A stretch of 64,000 nucleotides of DNA from Patiria pectinifera (taxonomy: Eukaryota; Echinodermata; Asteroidea; Valvatida; Asterinidae), in NCBI GenBank assembly GCA_029964075.1, contig CM057135.1, forward strand, positions 44,616,457 through 44,680,456, written 5' to 3'. Below, in pieces: positions 1 to 10,918 of this stretch. The notes under the pieces are model-generated. The model made no database searches. It saw only the letters and a list, made by a program, of their open reading frames with translations, and was not told where the DNA came from. A program made the position numbers and the translations under genes. The stretch's first letter is position 1. The number at the start of each line of letters is the position of its first letter.

Positions 1-905
1 TTATGCCAAGACAATGACGTCATGATGACGTCATCACCTAGTTTTTTTATTGATTTTTGAAAATTTAATTTTTCCCCATAGGTTTTGTACACGTTTTCTA
101 TACAACACTGTTATCGATCTTGCTGAGAGGTTCTCAACTTCAGCCGGGAATTAGTATGTGAAGGAAAGAGAAATCAGACTAATTTTTTTCTTGTTCAATT
201 ACAAATATACCCAAGAGTCAAAATATCAAGCAATATTTCATAACAATTTTTCAGTTTAGATGCATATCACGTGACTTGAATTTGAAGGTGCAGTTTTTCT
301 GTATGGGATTTTTTAGCCCCCTGACTTTGTACATGTTTTCAAGGCACCGTTTTCCTAACTTAGCAATCTTGAATCGTCATCAACGTTACAGACAACAAAG
401 ACCTTGAAAGAAAATTGATGCCAAATTAATGACGTTATAATGACGTCACCCTGTTATTTCTTATTATTTTTTTCCTATACAACACTGATATATCTTACTG
501 AGTAGTTCTGAACTTCAGCCGAGAATTACTATGAGAAGGAAAGAGAAATCACATTTTTTACGCTCTGTCATTTGATTGAAAATATTCCCAAGAGTCAGAA
601 TATCAAGTAATATTTTATAAATATGTTTCAGTTTAAAGGCAAATCACATATTTAAAGGTGCAGTTTTTCTGCAGTGGGAGTTCTAGCCTATTGACTTTGT
701 ACACGTTTTCAAGCCACCATTTTTATAACTTGGCGATCTGGAATCGTCATCAAAGTTACAGCCAAGGAAGACCCTCATACAAAAATTATGCCAAGACTAT
801 GACGTCATGATGACATCATCACCTAATTTTTTATTAATTTTTGAAAATTTGATTTTTCCCATTAGGTTTTGTACACGTTTTTCTATACAACGCATAATTT
901 GTCAC
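1..905. repeat. TGACGTCA tandem repeat, about 2.3 units
   Basis: Three successive units begin near 1, 417 and 786 with a 'tatgccaag' or 'gatgccaa' start, so the period is about 370-417 bp. Each carries one or two CRE-like TGACGTCA palindromes (15-36, 441-448, 800-820) and then a shared 'ttttgtacacgtttt' segment. Shared internal text includes 'aacttcagccg', 'aaggaaagagaaatca' and 'aaggtgcagtttttctg'. No open frame of interest. The same palindrome recurs in several other repeats in this window. Confidence 0.8.
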
Positions 906-1911
906 AAACCGTAGTTAATCTTGAAAAATGTAAAATCTTTGGTAGCAAACAAGGTATCAAAATGCAGCTGATATGATTCCCCACAGGTGTATAAATGACA
1001 TCCCCAATCACATTCAACATTATGACACCTCTAATGAGTGTCAACTTTCTTTTTGGGGGCATTTTTGTACATGTAGGCCTAATTACCTTTTATGTAATAC
1101 CACACAGCATAACAAAAATAACTGTATGAATTAAAGTTGATAAGCACCAGCTAAGGCTTGGAGCTATACTCGCTCTTGATTTATCACGATCAATCTGTGC
1201 AAGTTTGCTTTAAAATTGTAAGAGTATTTCAGTTAAATTATCCAAATAGTGTTATATATTTTTGTACACTTTACAAGGTTATCCTTCATTTCCTCTAATT
1301 GAGTTTTATGAAAGGATGTTGACCTCTCTACTTTCCTTTATGCCCAAAGCAGCTGGCTCTTGTCCACTGATTACAAGATTAAATGTGTTTATATTCCACC
1401 ATGGAGTTCATACACATGGCTAAATCTGTTTGTCAGTTTAGCGAGACAATTAAAAGTTCAACATTAAAAATTGACAGTTTCTATAGGCCTAGTCAAAAGC
1501 AAAGTTAATATTTGCAAGTCAGTAAAGCCTTTTTTCTGTTTATGGTAAGATTATTGAAGAATGCTGATTAAGTTTTCCCCTGATTTGTGAGAATATAAAT
1601 AAAGATAAATAAAGCTCCATGCTGACACTGATTAACTCTTTTCCAAACACAGGTGCTTGGCCACTAGGTACTTGCCTTTTAGGGATATTTCTATTCTGTT
1701 ACTGCAGTGCGCTCAAAGGGAGGGGACGAAGGAACATTGGAGCTTCAAAGTTTCCCCTCTCCATTTATAGGACAGTAAATGAAATTAAGCAGAAACATGT
1801 ATTTTTGAAATGAGTAACATTTTAGTGTTAAAATAATGTGTTGGGCCCACTAATTTACATCTACCGGTACATGTAAACTGTGTCTGGAATGGGAGAAACT
1901 GCAAGGGCCCT
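906..1911. other. AT-rich gap without recognisable gene
   Basis: Low-complexity, AT-rich noncoding sequence. The only open frame is about 64 codons near 1619-1813, with no recognisable domain, and it is best treated as chance. Confidence 0.6.
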
Positions 1912-2078
1912 GACTCGAAAACTTAACTCGAAACTCAAAAACTTAACTCGACACTTGAAAAGTCAACTCGAAACTCAAAAACTTAACTCAAAACTCGAAA
2001 AGTCAACTCGAAACTCAAAAACGTAACTCGAAACTCGAAAAGTCAACTCGAAACTCAAAAACGTAACTCGAAACTCGA
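1912..2078. repeat. 20/40-bp minisatellite (AACTCGAAACTC)
   Basis: Alternating 20-bp modules 'aactcgaaactcgaaaagtc' and 'aactcgaaactcaaaaacgt' form a 40-bp higher-order unit repeated about four times with few changes. It ends at a CTCGAG near 2075. The following stretch, 2079-2440, has no gene that I can see. Confidence 0.85.
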
Positions 2079-2440
2079 GCTGATCGGCCTGCCTGCATGC
2101 CGCTTCAGTGGAACCATATATAGGCTAGGATGAATGGATTTGCCGGCCTGGTATAAATCATTATAAGTCGCCATTCCGCTCAAGTCTGCGTCTTACTCTC
2201 GGTCCCCTTTCCAAAAAAAACAACAAAAACCAGCAAAATTCTTTGCTTCAGTCGGCGTTTAAAAAAAATCTCTTCTTCGTTTTTGCAGTGTTGAACCTTC
2301 AATAGTTTTGCACGTGGTGTACAAACTGTGGAGTGGGGGTCGTCTTGAACAACGCAGTCAGTGCACGCATTCAATTCATAATAAAAACAACAATGTCATT
2401 ATGTGATTTTGTATCGATTTTGAAGTTTTGGACCTTTAAG

Positions 2441-2985
2441 CCGTATCTAACAAACGCAATACGCTAAATTCAAAATTCTTTTTGTGTTATGTTTGTTAGG
2501 TTAACAGGCATACTCACAAAATTGTGAAAATAATGTGACGTCATTATGACGTCATCAAAAATGCTATTTTTTAAAACACATATAAGGGAATGTCCAATCG
2601 TCATGAAACTCGGTGGGTGGGTAGATAATAGTACTAGTACAAAAAATTTGAATTGACGTCAGATGACGTCATCGGTAGATTTTCTACGATTTTGAAATAT
2701 TTACAATTTTATTCTGCTTACAAAAATCAACACTTTTGTTCGTCCGATTGGCTACAAACATGCTAAATTCAAAATTCTTTTTGTATTAAGTTTATGTTAT
2801 GTTGTTAATCTGCACAATTTTTTTTTTTAAAATGTGTGACGTCACGATGACATCATCAAAAATGCGATTTTTCAAAACACATATAAGGGTAAGTCCGATT
2901 GACTTGAAACTTGGTGGGTAAGTTGAAACTGTTAATAGTATGAAAAATCTGAAATGAATTCATGATGACGTCATCACCAAAGTTT
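2441..2985. repeat. about 300-bp tandem dimer with TGACGTCA palindromes
   Basis: The text 'gctaaattcaaaattctttttgt' recurs with a period of about 299 bp (near 2464 and 2763). So do the palindromic cores at 2536-2560 and 2837-2860, each followed by a 'cacatataaggg' block. Extra TGACGTCA sites lie at 2654-2673 and 2963-2978. A further diverged unit of this family is at 38900-39160. No coding signal. From 2986 to 3248 nothing else is seen. Confidence 0.8.
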
Positions 2986-3248
2986 TTTTTATTAATTGAT
3001 AATTTTTTAACATTTTCTTCTATAATGCTTTGATGCATTTTCAAATATATTTCTTGAATATAAATATTTTAAAAAAGAAAATGTGGAAAAGCATATGTCC
3101 TGTTCATCGAACAGGCATAGACCTCTAGTTTTTAACTCGGCTTGTTTGTACCTGATCTCTTCACATTCACTCACTCTTTGAAATCACATCCAATAACTAT
3201 CCATCAGAAACCTCAAAAAAATGTATATTTATTCTGAGATCACAGGGA

Positions 3249-3450
3249 TTAATTCATATAAAACCTAGAGAAAACCCTAATGATGTCAATGAATGTTCCA
3301 TGTGACCAAAGTACATGTACATGTAAGTTGATGTTCAAAGAGTGCATGGTGTTATTCGAGCTGACAAGATTTCTATTGTTTTCGGCCCCAAATGCAATAG
3401 GCTTCTTAGGATTACCAAGAACAATCCACAAACCGAATTTGAAATTCATA
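3249..3450. repeat. rearranged copy of the 117-bp repeat family
   Basis: The plus-strand part at about 3360-3450 matches the 117-bp unit at 45352-45745 ('aatgcaataggcttctta'). The adjacent part at 3285-3345 matches that repeat's left flank only as reverse complement. The two halves are therefore in opposite relative orientation compared with the 45-kb locus, implying an inversion. Confidence 0.7.
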
Positions 3451-3521
3451 TGTTAAGTATTTCTCAAGTTATCGTGCTGACAAGATTTTTCGGGACACAC
3501 ACACACCCACCCAACCACACT

Positions 3522-3720
3522 TGTAAACACCGGCAATCGTGGACGGGGCGTCCCTAATCGTCATTCCTTTGTTTCTATGAATCCCTTTAGCAACAGCTTT
3601 TTAGCAACAGCTCTCATTGGTTTTGTACACGATTTGAGATCGTGGACGTTCGGTCAATCGTGGCCCCTTTGTTTGTGCCCTTACCCTTTTGTCCCTAGTC
3701 CACGATTGCCGGTGTTTACA
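3522..3720. mobile_element. MITE with TGTAAACACCGGCAAT ends, copy 1
   Basis: The ends are near-perfect inverted repeats: TGTAAACACCGGCAATCG at 3522 and its complement, ending in GTGTTTACA, at 3720. The element is about 199 bp. Internal text includes a doubled 'tttagcaacagct' and 'ggttttgtacacgat'. No coding capacity, so it is a non-autonomous DNA element. The superfamily is not assigned because no clear target duplication is visible beside the CA-rich flanks. Confidence 0.8.
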
Positions 3721-4058
3721 TACACGCACGCACACACCCCCGTTATGTTTACATTACATACCAAGTGTGGACATTCCATTGCTTTCGTGTAGTTAAGAAA
3801 AACCAGTGGAAAAAAAAAAATCATTTTTCTCAAACTGTAAAAACTCTTTCAACCCAATTTTTTCTATGATTCCCTTTAGTGTTTCTCTTCATTCTGCCAC
3901 AGATAAACCTAACCCCAAAATGCCTCTAAACCTGTTTTCCAGAAATGGGGAAACACTGTGTGGACTTGCCCACGTCCACACAACGTCGCCTCTACCTGGT
4001 TTATGTGGACCTCTTTTGTTCGAAAGTCCACACAGTGAATGTAATGCCTACCCACGTG
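3721..4058. other. spacer between two MITE copies
   Basis: CA-rich and simple sequence. 'cccacgtccacac' and 'agtccacacagtg' are short repeated words. No supported gene. Confidence 0.5.
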
Positions 4059-4246
4059 TGTAAACACCGGCAATCGTGGACGCCCCATTGTCCCTAATCC
4101 TCTTTCCTTTGTTTGTACTCTAACTTTTTAGCAACAGCTCTCATCGGTTTTGTACACGATTAGATATCGTAGACGTTCGGTCAATCGTGGATGTATTGTT
4201 GGTGCCCCAATTCTTTTGTCCTACGTCCCAATTGCCGGTGTTTACA
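4059..4246. mobile_element. MITE with TGTAAACACCGGCAAT ends, copy 2
   Basis: Same family as 3522-3720 and in the same orientation. The left end is TGTAAACACCGGCAATCG and the right end reads GCCGGTGTTTACA. About 188 bp, with the same internal 'tttagcaacagctctcat' and 'acgttcggtcaatcgtgga'. Two copies about 340 bp apart suggest local transposition or duplication. The interval 4247-4925 has no supported gene. Confidence 0.8.
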
Positions 4247-4925
4247 CACGCACACATACCGGTACACACCCACGGAAGGACAAGGCGGAAATGGTATGCC
4301 CCTTCAGCTTTGCCGAGCGGCATAAAAATAAGAGCTGTTTCAGTGTAATTGGTACAGAGCTAGTAATACAAATTAAAACTATAATTATTTGGTCTTACAA
4401 AATGAGATTATTCTACCACATATTTGTTAATTCATAGGATTTTATATTTGCATTTGAATAACGATACATTTCACACCTTTTAAAGAGACGGATTAAGAGA
4501 ATTCCACAGCTTGGGCCCTTCATGTTTAACAGTTTTTTGAGTTAATGTTGAACGAGCCCAGGACTGAGGGAATGTCATGATAACGCCTAGTAAAATGACA
4601 GTGAACATCCTGATTTTTACAAAACATTGAACAGATAGTGTTAGGCAGGTTATTGTTGGAAAGCTGGTACATGAAGGTTTGTTTGGGTGTTTGTTGGGGT
4701 GTTTGTTTGTTTATTGGATTGTTTGTGTATTTATTTCCATTTGTAGAACAAAAACATCCCATAAAAAAATTATAAGAAGTTGATCAATATAAATCAATAA
4801 AATTAAATAAGTACAAATGGGGTTACATCCAGAGGAGGTGAAACCCTCCTGTAGCGGAGCACCCAGACTGCTGGTAAGTGCTGCATTGTGATTGAAATAT
4901 TATGTTTAGTGATACAGTTACATTA

Positions 4926-5262
4926 ACCTAAGGCCAAAAAAAAAGTACTTCTGCTTCTGATTAAATACCTTTCAAAAATAGGGTCAGTTGGTCAGATTTT
5001 TTTTTTTTTTGGGGCCAATTTTTTTATGCTGATGAAATGGGGTATTCAATTGTATGCGAAATTTTAGCCTGAACTATTTCCATTGCACTACGAAAGCCAT
5101 ACACAAAAATGCCACAGAAAGTGAATAAAACATACCTTAATTATTGTCAATATATTTTCGTTTGATATTTCTTAAAAAGTAATGGAAAATTCAGGTCGTG
5201 CCCACCATATGCACAACGCCAGTCAAGACAGGAAACTGGCCAAAACTCTGTAATGCATACCG
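4926..5262 (+). repeat. dispersed repeat family R3, copy 1
   Basis: About 330 bp shared with 48265-48585 in the same orientation and with 43240-43560 in reverse. Diagnostic words are 'tttcaaaaatagggtc', 'gaatggggtattcaatt', 'ttagcctgaactatttcc' and 'gaaaattcaggtcg'. No open frame. Probably a non-autonomous element whose ends are not resolved. Confidence 0.75.
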
Positions 5263-5609
5263 GCACAAAAGCCAAACATTTTTTTGTTGTTGTTAATTTT
5301 GGATTTACTATGTTAAATAAAGATTAAACCAGCTTGCAAATGCAACTTTTCAAGGTGATTTCTTTGTTATTATTTTTAATAATATATTCCCTGTGATAAG
5401 GCCATTTATTTGCAAAATGTTATCATTAATCTTACTATTATTTTCTGTTGTATTTTACCGTGGAAATCCGAAAATGGTGCTCTTAAGTGGTGCAGCGGGG
5501 ATTTGTGCCTTCTAGCTAAGAGAAAACCTGTAATTATTGAGACTTATTTGTGAAAACAGATAAAATCACATATTGGGCCACAACTCTTACAAAAATGACT
5601 TTCCTCAAT

Positions 5610-5876
5610 TCATCTAATATCGCGCCTGTTCTTCTGCTGCTGGCGTGGTCCCACTTCATCTAGAGGATTAATTCTCGGGCGATCAAGCTCAGCTTTGGGA
5701 ACATCAGCTTCATCCCCTTCTGACATAATGTAATTGCGAAATCCATAGCCTCCGCAACAGTAATTGATAAAGTGTCAAGCATTTGTTTTTGAGACGGCTC
5801 TTTTTCAAAACTTACAAAATGTTCATAAAAGAAAATGTGGTTGGTTTTTGAGAGAGTAGCTGCGGTGGTGATCTAT
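5610..5876 (-). other. possible coding remnant, unrecognised
   Basis: Two minus-strand frames stay open here. One spans about 70 codons and ends at the TAG at 5660-5662; it contains KEPSQKQMLDTLSITVAEAM. The other spans about 50 codons and ends at the TGA at 5610-5612; it contains a hydrophilic tail with EGDEADVPKAELDRP. Composition is more coding-like than the flanks. I do not recognise either product and the AG acceptors upstream lack strong pyrimidine tracts. It could be a terminal exon or chance. Nothing is seen in 5263-5609. Confidence 0.2.
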
Positions 5877-6577
5877 TAAATGTGGCTCATATGTAATTCT
5901 CCCTACATTTTCTTAATCGCTTAGAAATGTTCAGTTTAATATGTAACCTTCTCCTGTGTCGGTTGTAGTCTATTGTTAGTTCTTATATAATCTGGCCTAT
6001 TGTTCCGGCCGACCCTTCTCTTTAGATATTTATTCCACGTCAGTTGCCAAATTAATGGAACAGATGGAGTAGAGGAGTCCTTGTCATAAGAAGAAAATGG
6101 GGGACGTAAGGGCTTGGTTTCAGAGAAGTCACACAGAAAAATAAAAATAAAATTATCAGAAAATATTATGATCTCAGTGTTTGCATTTAAGTCATTGTCG
6201 ATGCTTTACATCACAATGACAGCTCTAATCTCAAATCTTATAATGACAGCTCTAGTCAAGAGTTGTGGCTGGACGTTATTATCAACAAATCAGTCCTTGA
6301 AAGTATCTGGCTTCCGTGGGGAAAACACGTTTGGTTGGCTGAAATGGTGTTCGATTGGTTTTCCTGGCCTTGCCAGGCCTAAGACATTTTATTACAATCA
6401 CAAAACCAGGAACATGATGTTGTCGTTTGGCTGACCGCGCCCAGTGTGGGCCTACACCAAAACGTTGTGCGAAAAATATAATCTTTCATCTCTAATTCTA
6501 TCTACATTTTCCATGAAAAAGAAAACCATTAACAGCTCAATTTCTTCAATAATGGTTTACTGTTAATCCCACACGAG
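5877..6577. other. gap without recognisable gene
   Basis: A plus-strand open frame of about 106 codons (6114-6434) has no domain, signal or composition that supports a gene. Confidence 0.5.
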
Positions 6578-6665
6578 CCCCGAGATTTGAACCTTCTTAC
6601 ACAAATTTCTGAAGTGCAAGCGACGACACAGAGCCCAACACAGCGATCACGCTAGACAAATCTGA
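6578..6665 (-). repeat. possible tRNA-derived SINE remnant
   Basis: The minus strand holds a B-box-like GGTTCAAATCTC (complement at 6583-6594) with an A-box-like TAGCGTGATCGC about 55 nt upstream. That arrangement resembles an RNA polymerase III internal promoter of a tRNA-derived SINE. No cloverleaf can be drawn with confidence and no tail is evident. Confidence 0.2.
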
Positions 6666-6980
6666 ACAAAAGAGGGCGCTAGCGACAGCGTTTTACGTTA
6701 AATCCCAGCTGAGGACTGCTTACAAAGTTGATTTTCTTCGGCACCAACGATGCATTGCGCGACTTTTCCTGTTGATTATATTTGTAGCCAAATAATCAGA
6801 TTACCAATTTATGAAGACAATAGGCAATTTTACCCAGGCCGTTTATGGCCGATTGTAAAAATGTATCAGCGAACATAATCTGAGTGTCTTTTGCTTTTTT
6901 GGGGTACTTCTACATAATTTACCGCAAGTAGTCCCCGCAAATTTCTGCACTTTCTGAAACACTTTTCATAACAAAAACCC

Positions 6981-7315
6981 CAAATCTGAAGGGATTTGGT
7001 AGTCCACGAGGGGCCGATACTTACCTGCTAATTCCTACATATGCATTATTCCTTATAGGCTGCAGGCCATACCCGCTAGATTTGACGTCTACCTCAGCAT
7101 CCTCTGGGCCAATACACAATACCCATGATGCCAAGCGACATATCGTCCTCTTTTCTGAAAGCGTAAATAACAGAAAATCCCATGCCCAACGTGGGGTAGG
7201 ACGGAGGGAGAATTAGCAGGTAAGTATCGGCCCCTCGTGGACTACCAAATCACTTCAGATTTGGGGTAGTCCACTTCGGGCCCTCTCTTACCTGCTAATT
7301 CCTACATATGCATAG
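6981..7315. repeat. DIRS-A 3' terminal / internal-complementary repeats
   Basis: A 54-bp segment at 6981-7034 is repeated inverted at 7210-7263 with one mismatch. A third, direct partial copy lies at about 7260-7314 ('ttacctgctaattcctaca'). The stretch between the arms is related, in the opposite orientation, to the terminus at 27180-27400 ('agaaaagaggac', 'atgggta'). Inverted terminal repeats plus an internal complementary region are the known hallmark of DIRS retrotransposons, and this lies just past the recombinase of DIRS-A. Confidence 0.75.
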
Positions 7316-7489
7316 ATTAACACTAAAAGGAGGAGGGAATAGGCGAGATTTTCATAGGAACCTCAAAATAGCAGTGAAAAAAACACCGAAAGTATCGACC
7401 CATCGTGCACACCATTAGAAACCTATACATGTAAATTGATATGCGAATTCAATGTAAGTGACATGGTTACTCACCGAAAAAGAAGGGGG

Positions 7490-8400
7490 TTACTGTCTGA
7501 TAGGGATCATCCCATCACTCCGGCGTATCCCTTGGCCGGTCGGGTCTACCCCATCATCATGGTCTTTCTCGTAAGTCGAGGGCATCGAAGTTGTGATGAC
7601 CACACGGCCCATCTGCCCCTCAGTCTGCAAGACATCTTTGAGGTAGCATGAGACAAACGTGGAAGCTGTTTGCAATACCTCGTGCATGGGAACCCCTTTG
7701 AGAAAGGCCCAAGACGTTGCAGTAGCCTGAGTTTCATGGGCATGTACCGGCCCCGTTGATTTAGTTGGCCAGTCTGAGATAGACGTTTGAATGGCCCTAA
7801 CCACCCAACGAGAAATAGTATCCCGGGTGGCTGATCTGTGAGGCGATGTAGTTGTAATAAACAGCTGGCAAATGGTAACTCGGAGAGTTTTAGTGCGAGC
7901 AAGGTACCATTTAAGCGCCCGAACAGGGCACCAAAACTTGTCTTCCACAACTGCCGAGACAGTCTTTATCTGCCAGGGTTGCAGCGTTTGCCGAAAGGCC
8001 TGCTGTTCAGAGGGAAGATTCGACAAAGGCCAGCAGGTTAGGTGGCGTTTCTCTGGGTCTGGGTGAAGAAACCCTGACCCGGGTTGACTCAGGAGGTCGG
8101 TCCGCTGTAGCAACAGGATTGGAGGGTGAGCCTTTGAAACCATGGTTGTCTTGGCCAAAAGGGGGCGATCAGTAAAAGCTTGCACTGTTCCGTCTCCACT
8201 TTTGCTATCACCCATGGTAAGAGGGAGATTGGGGGAACGCGTCAGCAAACATGTTTCAGTGAAAGAGCATCCATTGCCCAAGCTTGTGGGTCGGGAACCC
8301 GGCTGCAATACACTGGGAGCTGAATGTTCCGGGCTGAGGCGAATAGGTCTATGTGGGGCCTGGCGAGTGTTAAGAAGATGCCCTGTACCACTGTAGGATG
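7490..8400 (-). pseudogene. DIRS-A tyrosine recombinase (decayed)
   Basis: Minus-strand product with the C-terminal core of a DIRS1-like tyrosine recombinase, which would integrate the circular cDNA without a DDE integrase. Visible motifs are CPVRALKWYLART, then the HxxR region read as HETQATATSWAFLKGVP, then TFVSCYLKDV with the candidate nucleophile Tyr. The Arg of HxxR is Gln here, consistent with one G-to-A change, and a few residues appear to be missing just before TFVSCY. The linker from RNase H (about 8060-8400) is frameshifted. It follows RNase H on the same strand, the normal DIRS order. Inactive by sequence. Confidence 0.85.
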
Positions 8401-9036
8401 GAGCATCCACTATGTGGGGAGGACTTTGCCTCTGGACAGGGCATCGACCATGATATTCAGCCTTCCTGCCAAGTGTACTGCCATCAAGGTTGTGTTGTTG
8501 GAAAAACTCCATTGGAGGAGTTTCCATGTGTACATGCATAAGCGGCTGGACCGGGTGCCCCCTTGTCGGTTGATGTAGGAGACGACAGTCAAGTTGTCTG
8601 AACGAACCCGAACAATCTGTCCCGCAGTCTCCCTTTGGAAATAGATCAGAGCTTTCTCCACAGCCAGTAGTTCCAGGACATTGATATGGAGAACCCGTTC
8701 TACAGGAGACCAAGTACCGGCGACTGAATCCTCTCCTGTGTGTCCTCCCCAGCCGTCGTTCAATGCATCTGTGGTAAGAGTCAATGTCGGTTGGGGAAGA
8801 GGAAACCTTCGACCGGATGACAGATTGCGTGGGTTGCTCCACCACATGATATGATGGCGGACCAGGGGGGAGCACTGGCACGAGCTTGGACAGTAAGTCG
8901 TGTTTTGGCCTGTACTGGTCAAGAAGATGCAGCTGTATTGCTGCATGTACAACCAGCAGTAAGGGATTAGATCTACCATACTGGCCATCAGGCCCAAGAG
9001 GCGGAGCCAAGCCACTGCTGGTGCTGTGTCGGCATG
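8401..9036 (-). pseudogene. DIRS-A RNase H and RT thumb fragment
   Basis: Minus-strand frame with a DIRS-type RNase H: TDALNDGWGGH, then HINVLELLAVEKAL, RSDNLTVVSYINRQGGTRS and the terminal VDALSRG. The first residues (AWLRLLGLMASMVD) are the end of the reverse transcriptase thumb. Its RT is not contiguous. The upstream part lies at 14418-14785, beyond the inserted LINE-A. The break at 9036 is the left junction of that insertion. The RNase H reading frame itself is open for about 200 codons. Confidence 0.9.
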
Positions 9037-9101
9037 TTTTTAGTATGCCGCGTATGAGTGTGTTTTTATTTCACATTTTGAGGCTTTTCTTTTCATCGTT
9101 T

Positions 9102-9640
9102 GAGGCCAAGTGAAGAACTGGACTTAAATAATGTCCCTTAAATCGCTTTTGGAGAAATTTTGCTGCAACTCTGAATGTTTTTTGCGATTAAAATCTTCTG
9201 TGCCAGCGCACACTTACGGCCGGCCACTACACTATTACTGGCACAAGCAACTACACACCATTGACTGATACACGTGAGAGTATAGTGAAACCACGCGGTG
9301 TGTGTATGCATATTGCATGCAATTACTTCGTCGCCATTTTGTATTGTACTCGTACTGCCTGTCCGAGACTTTTCATTTTATCAACGAGGCCAAGTGAAGA
9401 ACTGGACTGAATATCTGTATCATCCTTATTGGCAAATTTAGCTGCCACCGCCGACGTATTTGGTGTTCAAATACTCTGGTTTTTGGTGCTCAAACATACA
9501 ACCACTACACTTTGATACACGTGAGTGCTTTTGTGAAACCACACCTTGTGTGTTTTGTGTGCGTATTGCATGCCGTGGATGTTTCGTCGCCATTTTTCAT
9601 TGTTGTACTCGCAGCACTCGGGGTCTGCCTGACAACCACA
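9102..9640 (+). promoter_or_regulatory. LINE-A 5' UTR tandem monomers
   Basis: 'gaggccaagtgaagaactgg' occurs at 9102 and 9386. 'gatacacgtgag' occurs at 9267 and 9514, and 'tttcgtcgccatttt' in both halves. So two diverged monomers of roughly 250-285 bp sit head-to-tail ahead of ORF1. By analogy with monomeric LINE promoters in other animals, they may carry the internal promoter; that function is inference. Confidence 0.7.
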
Positions 9641-10336
9641 ATGGCTACCAAGAAGGATGTTTTGGAAATTCAGCACAACCTACAAGAAAACAAGGTTGTT
9701 TTGGCAGAGCTCTTATCAGTCACTAAGAGTTATGCAGATAAACTTTCGGCATTCCAAGATTCATTAGAGCTCGCCTTTTCCAAGATTGCATCCCTGGAGA
9801 AGAAGACCATTCCAGCACTAGAGGTCAAGACAGATCTTATTGAAAGCCATTGGAAGCAGCAGCAACTAGTGACCAAGGCTTGCAGTATGCAATACAACAT
9901 CGTCTTTATCAACCCACCTGCAGCAGGCTCTGACATGTCCGAGGTTACAAGGGCGAGAAGCTTGCTTCATCTATGTGGTGTTCCTCAAGACCGAGCAAGC
10001 ACCATAATCTTGAAGCGTGCCCACCCTCTCCCTAGACGGCGTAAACCTGGGTCCACGTCTACACCTAGCTCCAATTTTCTTGTTGCTTTCACTTGTTGGG
10101 AAGACAAGGTATTGGTGTTGAAGTCAGCAAGATCCAAGCCTAACCAGATGAACGACATGATAGCTGTTACCCAATGGCCTTCCAAGATTAAGGCTGCACA
10201 TGGCCAACTCAAGACTAGCCCAGCCTACAAATCTGCTAAACTGAACGGCACGGATCCCTATGTAAAAATTGACTTCCGTACAGGAAAAGTTGGTCTGATT
10301 GTTGCGGACAAAACTGTTCAGCAACTAGAAGCTTAG
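9641..10336 (+). CDS. LINE-A ORF1 protein
   Basis: Intact 231-codon frame starting at ATGGCTACCAAG (9641). The frame is open further upstream without another good ATG. The N-terminal third is heptad-like and probably coiled coil (EIQHNLQENKVVLAEL through ASLEKKTIPAL). The rest is basic with an RRM-like pattern (YNIVFINPP, then ARSLLHLCGVP, then LVAFTCWEDKVLVLKSAR), ending in FRTGKVGLIV. This resembles the coiled-coil plus RNA-binding layout of LINE ORF1 proteins that coat element RNA. I recognise the architecture, not a specific family member. It is the only unbroken frame in LINE-A. Confidence 0.65.
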   Translation: MATKKDVLEIQHNLQENKVVLAELLSVTKSYADKLSAFQDSLELAFSKIASLEKKTIPALEVKTDLIESHWKQQQLVTKACSMQYNIVFINPPAAGSDMSEVTRARSLLHLCGVPQDRASTIILKRAHPLPRRRKPGSTSTPSSNFLVAFTCWEDKVLVLKSARSKPNQMNDMIAVTQWPSKIKAAHGQLKTSPAYKSAKLNGTDPYVKIDFRTGKVGLIVADKTVQQLEA

Positions 10337-10357
10337 TCTCTCCCTGATATGCTGTAG

Positions 10358-10545
10358 TGCTAACCCTCTTCCAAGACGTCGCAAACTCAGGTCCATTTAT
10401 ACATCTAGTTCGAACTTTCTTTTTGTCTCCAGTTGTTGGGAAAAGTTGGGAAAATTAGAAATTGATGTTGAAGTCAGCAAGATGCAAACCTGACCAGATG
10501 AGGGACATGGAAGCTGTTATCAATGGCCTTCCAAGATCAAGGCTA
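10358..10545 (+). repeat. degenerate duplicate of ORF1 3' end
   Basis: This stretch repeats ORF1 bases of about 10018-10200 in order: 'ctcttccaagacgtcgcaaa' against 'ctctccctagacggcgtaaa', then 'gttgaagtcagcaagat', then 'aatggccttccaagat'. It is frameshifted and noncoding. So ORF1's 3' portion was tandemly duplicated inside LINE-A or its parent and then decayed. From 10546 to 10918 only the spacer to ORF2 is seen. Confidence 0.75.
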
Positions 10546-10918
10546 ACTTTAATTTTTTACATATTTATTATATATTTATATATATTTTTGGTGTTCTTTT
10601 TTGTCATCTGATTAACTTCATGTACTATAGAGAGAATTCTGTAGATGTGCCATGTGTGGTGGCTGCCCGAGTCGGAGGAGTGTGATCCCTGGCCGCTACC
10701 TCACGTGGTACATCCGGGGGATTATTTATAAATTTGTACTTTATTATGTATTGCCTCAGCATTATTATTATTTTACCACTCAGAGGATGATGGTCCGCTT
10801 CACTTTCACTGCACATGTCTGCACACGCATATTGCTTTATTGTTAGTAGACTGCTGTCAATTACATTCATTATTTCCTTTACATGTACATGCTTCAGTTA
10901 CCACGTCAACATTCTATA

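Noticed and set aside
6583-6594. Functional tRNA gene
   Set aside because: Only box-like words are present. Stems and an anticodon arm cannot be drawn, so at most a SINE remnant.
8142-8578. Plus-strand frames inside DIRS-A
   Set aside because: They are antisense to the recombinase and RNase H coding and have no independent support.
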